This document shows, in pieces, positions 1 through 5,120 of a stretch of DNA of 5,120 bases. A program made the translations under genes and the position numbers. Positions within the stretch are counted from its first letter, which is position 1, and each line of letters starts with the position of its first letter. This stretch comes from an uncultured Litorilinea sp. (GTDB taxonomy: Bacteria > Chloroflexota > Anaerolineae > Caldilineales > Caldilineaceae), in contig CAMPHP010000315.1 in assembly GCA_946885925.1 (NCBI GenBank), positions 1-5,120 on the forward strand, given 5' to 3'. The notes under the pieces are model-generated. The model did no database searches. It was not told the DNA's origin and saw only the letters and a program-made list of their open reading frames with translations.

Positions 1-1
1 C

Positions 2-91
2 TCCGAATTGTTGCGGCGGCTCGATCTGGTTGATCTATGGAATGAACGTGAAATGATTCTTCACCCGGACGACCCGCAGATGGTAAGTTAA
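2..91 (+). CDS. 3' end of an unrecognised plus-strand gene (partial)
   Basis: An open frame enters from the left edge and runs 29 codons to a TAA at 89-91. The peptide begins SELLRRLDLVDLWN and ends HPDDPQMVS, with a charged, soluble composition typical of an enzyme C-terminus. The other two plus frames hit stops within this stretch. The fragment is too short to assign to a family, and I do not recognise it. It points towards the minus-strand genes, so the two transcription units converge here. Its 3' end abuts the point where similarity to a BrnA antitoxin on the opposite strand stops, so a recombination joint may lie near position 92-103. The minus strand is also open in the same register, so the coding strand is an inference from the more natural protein composition and the clean stop. 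Confidence 0.5.
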   Translation, partial: SELLRRLDLVDLWNEREMILHPDDPQMVS

Positions 92-97
92 TGCGTA

Positions 98-261
98 ACC
101 AAATCTGAAGAAGCGAAGCACATCGGCATCCACGCGGAGATTGATGTGTTCTTTGGGTTCTGGCATGACTAGCTTGGCCCAATCGGTGCGGTTTCGCCAC
201 GCGCACGCATAGCGTCGATTTCCTCAGCCGTATATCTCTTGATATTTTCTTCGCTAGGTAT
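98..261 (-). pseudogene. brnA: Decayed BrnA-type antitoxin remnant (frameshifted, truncated, start lost)
   Basis: Two adjacent minus-strand frames together spell a BrnA antitoxin. The first (261 down to about 193) reads PSEENIKRYTAEEIDAMRAR then GE, the usual BrnA N-terminus. The second (190 down to about 104) reads RTDWAKLVMPEPKEHINLRV then DADVLRFFR, which is the BrnA tryptophan motif followed by the first strand and helix of its ribbon-helix-helix DNA-binding fold. Restoring one base, most simply an A in the GAAAC run near 191-194, would join them as RGENRTDWA. Three lesions are visible. The expected start codon is ATA (259-261), preceded directly by TGA. There is the -1 frameshift. The C-terminal half of the ribbon-helix-helix (normally a GKGYQTRINAVL-like segment) is missing after FFR. 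The linker between the W motif and the LVMPEPK segment is also shorter than in many family members. BrnA normally represses its own operon and neutralises the BrnT ribonuclease toxin. No brnT lies upstream, where the oxidoreductase ends instead. A sequencing error could explain the frameshift but not all three defects. Confidence 0.7.
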
Positions 262-273
262 TCACAAGCTTGG

Positions 274-1440
<1,167 letters not shown>

Positions 1441-1448
1441 CGGATCAT

Positions 1449-1453
1449 TCCTT
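1449..1453 (-). promoter_or_regulatory. Shine-Dalgarno deciding the oxidoreductase start
   Basis: AAGGA on the minus strand lies 8 nt upstream of the ATG at 1438-1440. The same word recurs at 1474-1478, directly touching the alternative ATG at 1471-1473, where spacing is too short for normal initiation. This supports the internal start, although reinitiation at the overlapping ATGA cannot be excluded. Confidence 0.6.
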
Positions 1454-1469
1454 GTTGAACGTTGTTGAA

Positions 1470-2105
1470 TCATTCCTTACGCCGAGCGTACATGTGCCAG
1501 TGGTAGTCGGTCGCTGCTTTCTGGGTGGCGTCTTCCAGGCGGAGAATTTCATAGGCCGAGAAGGAGCGGTCTATATCTGCCCGGTTGAAGTAATGATGCG
1601 GGTGTTCGCGCTCGCCACCACCAGGGATGACAAAGGTGCGTGGTTCAATTTCCACCCCTTGCCCAGCCATGTGGTGTTGTGTGGAGATGAGCGAGCAAAC
1701 CAAGTGGCCTTGGGGCTTGAGGCAGCGGGTGAGTTCGTGAATGGTCTGCTGTACCAAATCCATTGTCCCGTGATAGATCACATTCCAGGTAAGAATGGCG
1801 TCAAACTCACCTGTCTCGTAGGGTAGTTGGCTCATATCCCCGGTGGTGAGATTGAGCCTTACTCCTTCACGTTCTGCCCACTCCTGGGCAAAGGCAAGTC
1901 CATTGGTGCTGGCGTCAATTCCATCTACTTGGAAGCCGTGCTTCGCCAAATGAATGGCATGCCGACCCACACCAAAGCCCAAGTCGAGCACACGCGTCAC
2001 ACCTGCGGCGCGTAATGGCTCCACCATCTCCACTACAAAAGGCTCTGGGACCATCCAATTGGCGCGCCCTTCTTCCGTCTTCCAAGCCCGATTCCATGCT
2101 TCCAT
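1470..2105 (-). CDS. Class I SAM-dependent methyltransferase
   Basis: A 211-residue soluble methyltransferase with the Rossmann-like fold that binds S-adenosylmethionine. Motif I reads [12 protein letters not shown] (39-50), with the glycine-rich loop. An acidic residue at the end of strand beta-2 sits in GIDAS (62-66). GDMSQLPY (89-96) is the motif that contacts the adenine, and [13 protein letters not shown] (101-113) is strand beta-4 and the start of the active-site region. A distinctive [11 protein letters not shown] segment (158-168) and a terminal WHMYARRK close the protein. This subtype is widespread as a stand-alone small-molecule methyltransferase (annotated variously as TehB-like or UbiE-like), and its acceptor is unknown. 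The ATG at 2103-2105 has GAGGA 9 nt upstream. Its TGA (1470-1472) lies 29 nt before the preferred start of the oxidoreductase and overlaps that gene's alternative ATG, so the two are probably one operon. Confidence 0.9.
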   Translation of the reverse strand: MEAWNRAWKTEEGRANWMVPEPFVVEMVEPLRAAGVTRVLDLGFGVGRHAIHLAKHGFQVDGIDASTNGLAFAQEWAEREGVRLNLTTGDMSQLPYETGEFDAILTWNVIYHGTMDLVQQTIHELTRCLKPQGHLVCSLISTQHHMAGQGVEIEPRTFVIPGGGEREHPHHYFNRADIDRSFSAYEILRLEDATQKAATDYHWHMYARRKE

Positions 2106-2155
2106 CTTGCTGCATCCTCGGCTAGTTCATACGTACGCTAAACTGTAGTTGCCAG

Positions 2156-2179
2156 TGCACACGTTGAAAACGTGCATGC
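2156..2179 (-). other. Imperfect hairpin in the glycosyltransferase-methyltransferase gap
   Basis: Just after the glycosyltransferase stop, the minus strand reads GCATGCACGTTTTCAACGTG followed by TGCAC. It can fold as ACGT/ACGT extended by a GC pair, or as TGCACGT pairing with a bulged TGCACACGT. There is no U-tract after it, so it is not a standard intrinsic terminator. It may be an attenuation or mRNA-stability element, or chance. Confidence 0.2.
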
Positions 2180-2185
2180 ATTGAT

Positions 2186-2977
2186 TTAATCGTTCGCTGT
2201 AGATTCTGCTGTAGGTTCTGCTAGATGTTTCGTTATCTGTTTGGCGTGAGCGCGGGGACTATTCCAGTGACCTGTGCGCTGATATTCTTCTAGCGCCTCA
2301 TAACCCCCATCCGCCACAATATGGGCCATAGAGTCGGGGGTGGTGCGGTCGTAGATGTAGCTGCGGTGTTCAGTACGGACGATATAGGTTCCCCTGTTCT
2401 TGAGGGCCTCGAAGAGATCACCGTCCATGCTGTAAGGCGACCAGATAGGAAAGCCACCGATCTGTACCATAAATTGACGTGGACTGACAAAAGTGCCGCC
2501 CACGGCGATGGCTGGGTCATGGAGATCCACGAAAATCTCCGGGTTGTCCTTATCGGGTACAAGCGAGTTACCGATGATCTGGCAGCCACCATAGATCAAT
2601 TCTACACCCGGATGCTCTTCTAGGAGCGCACGGCGGTTGGCGAGATGATCCGGTGTATACCAGTCATCGGAATCCAAGAAGGTGACATACTCACCAATGG
2701 CCGCAGCGATGCCCACATTGCGTGAGATTGCCAAGCCGCGGTTGCTGTGCCGCATATAGCGGATATTGGGTGCAGCCTGAAGATAGCGGCTTACGACCTC
2801 TGTTGTGTTGTCAGTGCTGCCATCATCTACCACAATGACTTCCCAACTAGATTCGGTCTGTTGCAAAACGGAATCGAGGGCGCGGGGCAATAGATGGGCA
2901 CGGTTAAAGGTGCAAATGATAATAGAAAAGAAGGGGGGCGCAAAGGGCGCGGAGTCTTCATACAGCTTCAGAGTCAC
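2186..2977 (-). CDS. Family 2 glycosyltransferase (GT-A fold)
   Basis: A 263-residue inverting glycosyltransferase of the GT2 type, expected to move a sugar from a nucleotide-sugar donor to an unknown acceptor at the inner face of the membrane. The GT-A domain starts at FSIIICTFNRAHLLPRALDS (17-36). It contains VVDDGSTDN (49-57), whose aspartates contact the nucleotide, and FLDSDDWYTPDH (100-111), which holds the DxD metal-binding motif. SMDGDLFEAL (183-192) fits the position of the catalytic-base region seen as an ED motif in many members. No transmembrane helix is visible, so it is a soluble or peripheral single-domain form. The start is GTG at 2975-2977, chosen because AAGGAG lies 9 nt upstream. 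The tail carries a short tandem repeat (AEPT-AEST). A 131-nt gap separates it from the upstream phosphodiesterase gene and 80 nt from the downstream methyltransferase, so it could either start its own transcript or be read through. Confidence 0.92.
   Translation of the reverse strand: MTLKLYEDSAPFAPPFFSIIICTFNRAHLLPRALDSVLQQTESSWEVIVVDDGSTDNTTEVVSRYLQAAPNIRYMRHSNRGLAISRNVGIAAAIGEYVTFLDSDDWYTPDHLANRRALLEEHPGVELIYGGCQIIGNSLVPDKDNPEIFVDLHDPAIAVGGTFVSPRQFMVQIGGFPIWSPYSMDGDLFEALKNRGTYIVRTEHRSYIYDRTTPDSMAHIVADGGYEALEEYQRTGHWNSPRAHAKQITKHLAEPTAESTAND
2196..2219. repeat. Two-copy 12-bp tandem repeat in the glycosyltransferase C-terminus
   Basis: GCTGTAGATTCT (2196-2207) is followed directly by GCTGTAGGTTCT (2208-2219), which are 11/12 identical. 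On the minus strand they encode the consecutive AEPT and AEST units at the extreme C-terminus of the GT2 protein. This is probably a slippage duplication in a tail under weak constraint. Confidence 0.6.
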
Positions 2978-2986
2978 GGGGCGGCA

Positions 2987-2992
2987 CTCCTT
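2987..2992 (-). promoter_or_regulatory. Shine-Dalgarno for the GTG-initiated glycosyltransferase
   Basis: AAGGAG on the minus strand lies 9 nt upstream of the GTG at 2975-2977. It justifies the GTG over any internal ATG; an internal start would cut into or past the first beta-strand of the catalytic domain. Confidence 0.7.
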
Positions 2993-3082
2993 ACAGGATT
3001 TGATTTATGGATGCTGCAAGCTTGTTGACGCGGTTCTAGCATGGCATCGCAGCAATTTTAGTGTAATACAAAAGGATGGAGC

Positions 3083-3110
3083 CAAAATAGAGCAGTTGTC
3101 ATAAGTGCTC
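3083..3110 (-). terminator. Weak terminator-like hairpin after the phosphodiesterase gene
   Basis: Starting inside the stop codon, the minus strand reads GAGCA (3110-3106), an 11-nt loop, TGCTC (3094-3090), then TATTTT. A 5-bp stem followed by a short T-rich stretch resembles a weak intrinsic terminator. The stem is short and the loop large, so it may not function. The remaining gap to the glycosyltransferase (2993-3082) is rather AT-rich and could hold a promoter, but I found no convincing -35/-10 pair. Confidence 0.25.
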
Positions 3111-3870
3111 ACATTGTATGACGTACCCAATCGGGCCAGTTGATGGTCATGCCATCACAACCACAATCCACGACCTGGTGGATAAGCGCGATGAGGTCGG
3201 CGGATTGCGAGCGAGTGGTTTCACCTTGCAGGCCCCACGCGCGTACTTCGCCAACCACTGCCCGCGCTTGCTCTACTTGTTCCGGGGTGACTAGTTTGGC
3301 GAGCGGACAGAGTTGTTGGAGGTGAATAGCTGCTGCTTGAGCCATTGTGTCAGCGTTGATATCTTGCACCAGCCAACCGAGTGATAGACCAACATCTAAG
3401 TCGCGCATGGCAACCAGTGCCTTGTAGTGAAAAGAGGTGACTATGCAGCGCTCGCGCAGATTGTGACGTTGAATGGCAGCGTGGACAGCCGCAGGTAACT
3501 CCTTGGCCTTGCCTTTAATCTCCACATGATAGACAAACGTCTCTCCATAGGTCGCAAAGAGATCTTCTAGTGTGATCATGCGTTCGCCTCCAAAGAGGAA
3601 TGGGGAGAACCAGGAACCCATATCCAGGTTGGACAACTCAGCCCACTGCATCTCCTCCACCACGCGCGGTCCATGTCCATAGCGTTGTAGCGTGGTGTCA
3701 TGGCAGAGGGCAATTTCGCCATCGCGCGTAAGTTGGGTATCCAGTTCGATTTCGCCGACACCCATGCGTGTGGTGAGCGCAAAAGCGGCATGCGTATTTT
3801 CCGGTGCATAGGCGGATGCGCCGCGGTGGGCGATGATGCGGAAATGAGCAGGGACAGGAATGGGCAGCAT
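3109..3870 (-). CDS. Glycerophosphodiester phosphodiesterase
   Basis: A 253-residue GDPD-family enzyme that hydrolyses glycerophosphodiesters, the deacylated phospholipid head groups, to glycerol 3-phosphate and an alcohol. The TIM-barrel fold and full catalytic set are visible: HRG (15-17), PEN (23-25), the metal ligands of IELD (41-44), the catalytic HD (57-58) and HVEIKG (115-120). SFHY (146-149) is the usual mid-barrel strand. The C-terminal strand ends DGMTINWPDW rather than the more common DGIITDRPD type, a known sort of variation. No signal peptide is seen, so the enzyme is probably cytoplasmic. The start is ATG at 3868-3870, with AAAGGAG 6 nt upstream. A longer reading frame to 3939 adds 23 residues but overlaps the upstream gene and lacks family similarity. 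It follows the membrane-protein gene by 31 nt and is likely co-transcribed with it. I give no symbol because ugpQ or glpQ orthology cannot be decided here. Confidence 0.93.
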   Translation of the reverse strand: MLPIPVPAHFRIIAHRGASAYAPENTHAAFALTTRMGVGEIELDTQLTRDGEIALCHDTTLQRYGHGPRVVEEMQWAELSNLDMGSWFSPFLFGGERMITLEDLFATYGETFVYHVEIKGKAKELPAAVHAAIQRHNLRERCIVTSFHYKALVAMRDLDVGLSLGWLVQDINADTMAQAAAIHLQQLCPLAKLVTPEQVEQARAVVGEVRAWGLQGETTRSQSADLIALIHQVVDCGCDGMTINWPDWVRHTM

Positions 3871-3876
3871 GAAGCT

Positions 3877-3883
3877 CTCCTTT
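3877..3883 (-). promoter_or_regulatory. Shine-Dalgarno fixing the phosphodiesterase start
   Basis: AAAGGAG on the minus strand lies 6 nt upstream of the ATG at 3868-3870, within the 31-nt gap after the upstream stop codon. It decides for the 253-residue form over the 276-residue form. Confidence 0.75.
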
Positions 3884-3901
3884 ACTGGCGTGTGTTGGGC
3901 G

Positions 3902-5016
3902 CTATTCCACCTGGATGGTGCCAACTTGAAAGGTGTCACTCGAAGAATTTTGAGTTGGGCGGTCTGGATTCCTCACGGGCAGTCGCTTTCCCGCCGTGTC
4001 ATAGAATCCAGCAACGACGGTATAGCTGCCTGGCTGCGCCGTTGGCGGCAGCGCCAAGGGATAACGCTCGTCTAGGCTGAAACCCGCGCGCCAGATGCGC
4101 GTGGGTAAAAAGCCGTTATGTGGCGGCTGATCCCATTGGGTAACCAGTGTGCCATCGGGTGCGAGGAGATGGACAAACGCTGTATAGTTTTGGTGAACGG
4201 TCGTACGCGCTTGCCAGCGCAGCGTGACCATAAGCGTCTCTCCTGGTGCAATTGTGCGATCTGGCTGAAGCGTTGCACCAAGTGCCGCTAGCTCGTTCCC
4301 AAGGAGGATTGGCTGAGGCCACACCTCTACCACTTCCTGGGGCTGGGGACCAACGATTAGATAGCCGATGGGCACCATATCGCCTAAGGCGAGATCTTCC
4401 GGCAGTGCATAGGCCGGGAGCATGGACTGGCTTTCGCCATCCACCACCGCGAGTTCGAGGCGATAAAAGCCAGGGGCAGCGTCTGCTGGTATGGAAATTT
4501 GGCGCAAATCATGCCAGATGATCTCGTCAACCTCCTGGTCAGTGGGACGATCCTGGGGCCAGCTCTGTTCGCTCCAGACTTCCTCGCCATTCTCTGCGAG
4601 AAGGCGCAGAGATAGTCCATAGTTCTGGTCGATTACATGTGTGAAAACGTGCAAGGTCAACAAGAGTTCCACCGTGGAGCCTGGTTGCACATTGACCTGT
4701 GGTGATAGTTTATAATCAGCCAGGAGGATTTTATTGTCATAGGAAACGTAAGGGGGGCTTATCTTGGATGGGCGCGGCTGGGATGGTTTGGCAAGCAGGC
4801 GAAAGAAGGGCGCATTGACGTTGCCTACGTATTGGGTGAAGCGAGTGGCGTCAGCGGCAAAAAGCTCTTCAATCCCCTTGTCTTTTTCTACGTCTGTCAC
4901 TTGCCAGGTTGTGGTGGGATCAAGGAAGGGGCTAAGTTGGCGTACCACTTCAGATAGAGTGGTGAGCGCGCCAACAAGGAAGAGGATGAGTAAGCCGCGA
5001 CGCGCGCCTTGACCAA
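3902..5016 (-). CDS. C-terminal part of a membrane protein with two extracellular beta-sandwich modules; 5' end cut by the inverted repeat
   Basis: The credible coding sequence runs from about GQGARRG leftwards to the TAG at 3902-3904, roughly 370 residues. A transmembrane helix comes first (GLLILFLVGALTTLSEVV) with flanking arginines, consistent with the positive-inside rule. A linker with TRFTQYVGNVNAPFFRLLAK follows, then two related modules. Module 1 has QPGSTVELLLTL...NYGLSLRLLAENGEEV...PGFYRLELAVVD; module 2 has APGETLMVTLRW...NYTAFVHLLAPDGTLV...PGSYTVVAGFYD. Such paired sandwiches form the C-terminal exterior of large multi-helix proteins, often annotated as GT39/PMT-like or hypothetical, in Chloroflexota. 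The missing 5' part would then encode many more helices; that is inference. The frame can be extended to a TTG at 5057-5059, but this start lies in the inverted arm and spacer, has no convincing ribosome binding site, and gives an implausible N-terminus. I therefore treat the gene as 5'-incomplete. The protein type is fairly secure; its activity is not. Confidence 0.7.
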
Positions 5017-5120
5017 CGACACCTTGACAAACAACGAGACCAGCCACAGCCTTGGTCAAGGCGCGCGTCGCGGCTTACTCGTTCTCTTCCTTGTTGGCGC
5101 GCTCACCACTCTATCTGAAG
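4948..5120. repeat. Large fold-back inverted repeat (2 x 69 bp, 35-nt spacer)
   Basis: The left arm (4948-5016) is the reverse complement of the right arm (5052-5120) at 67 of 69 positions, and the right arm runs to the edge of the window. The two differences, at 4985/5083 and 4987/5081, fall in one codon: ATC (Ile) in the left arm read on the minus strand, GTT (Val) in the right arm read on the plus strand. The spacer is 5017-5051. CCTTGRYCAA-like words occur at 5007-5016, 5022-5030 and 5050-5061, around the turning point. This is a typical signature of template-switching (from amplification or replication) or an assembly fold-back, but a true inverted duplication is possible. Confidence 0.9.
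5052..5120 (+). pseudogene. Inverted second copy of the membrane-protein transmembrane segment
   Basis: Read on the plus strand in the register beginning at 5054, the right arm encodes GQGARRGLLVLFLVGALT then TLSE, which is the same transmembrane helix as the minus-strand gene with Ile changed to Val. The open frame extends back to a TAA at 4991-4993 through the spacer and the left arm, but has no ATG or GTG start with a ribosome binding site. It is thus a fragment rather than a start of a divergent gene, unless the window edge hides a full paralog. Confidence 0.4.

Noticed and set aside
265..272. The palindrome CAAGCTTG after the oxidoreductase stop
   Set aside because: It is an 8-bp self-complementary word, also present at 3017-3024, with no loop and no T-tract. 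It is expected by chance and is not a terminator.
2993..3108. A sigma-70 promoter for the glycosyltransferase
   Set aside because: The gap is rather AT-rich, with fragments such as TTGGCT and TAAAAT on the minus strand, but the spacing (19 nt) and match quality are poor, so I do not call it.
3871..3939. A 23-residue N-terminal extension of the phosphodiesterase
   Set aside because: It would overlap the upstream coding sequence, has no family similarity, and a well-spaced AAAGGAG precedes the internal ATG at 3868-3870.
5017..5059. TTG at 5057-5059 as the natural start of the membrane-protein gene
   Set aside because: It lies in the inverted arm and spacer, lacks a convincing Shine-Dalgarno, and the extra N-terminal residues look like read-through of the joint rather than a native signal-anchor start.
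4994..5120. A divergent plus-strand gene beginning in the spacer
   Set aside because: The frame is open from the TAA at 4991-4993 to the window edge but has no ATG or GTG start with a ribosome binding site. The first part is just the antisense of the left arm and the spacer, so only the right arm is meaningful coding sequence.

Overview
The window looks like bacterial chromosomal DNA of moderate GC content, packed mostly on the minus strand. The best lineage hint is the membrane-anchored protein at the right end. Its tandem beta-sandwich modules, with a 'TLRWQA...NYTAFVHLLAPDG...PGSYTVVAGFYD' style, resemble the extracellular tails of large polytopic glycosyltransferase-like proteins common in Chloroflexota (Anaerolineae and relatives). 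This assignment is inference from remembered family patterns, not a search.

Layout from right to left, the direction of transcription: (i) a fold-back inverted repeat at 4948-5120 (two 69-bp arms, 35-nt spacer) that interrupts the 5' end of the first gene; (ii) the C-terminal part of a membrane protein with one visible transmembrane segment and two extracellular beta-sandwich modules (stop at 3902); (iii) a glycerophosphodiester phosphodiesterase (3109-3870) starting 31 nt downstream behind a strong Shine-Dalgarno; (iv) a 131-nt gap with a weak hairpin; (v) a family 2 glycosyltransferase (2186-2977, GTG start with a strong Shine-Dalgarno); (vi) an 80-nt gap with an imperfect hairpin; (vii) a class I SAM-dependent methyltransferase (1470-2105); (viii) a Gfo/Idh/MocA oxidoreductase (274-1440), linked to the methyltransferase by a close junction or overlap; (ix) a decayed BrnA-type antitoxin remnant (about 98-261); and (x) the last 29 codons of an unrecognised plus-strand gene (2-91) that converges on the minus-strand genes.

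How the genes fit together: methyltransferase and oxidoreductase are almost certainly co-transcribed. The glycosyltransferase may be in the same unit. The membrane protein and the phosphodiesterase form another close pair. Sugar transfer, methylation, sugar or polyol oxidation and glycerophosphodiester hydrolysis would suit envelope glycan or glycolipid metabolism, but nothing in the sequence names a substrate and the genes may be only loosely related. I see no CRISPR array, transposase, rRNA, tRNA or recognisable novel defence system. The two points that deserve a second look are the inverted repeat at the right edge, whose arms differ by a single Ile/Val codon, and the broken brnA without its brnT toxin.
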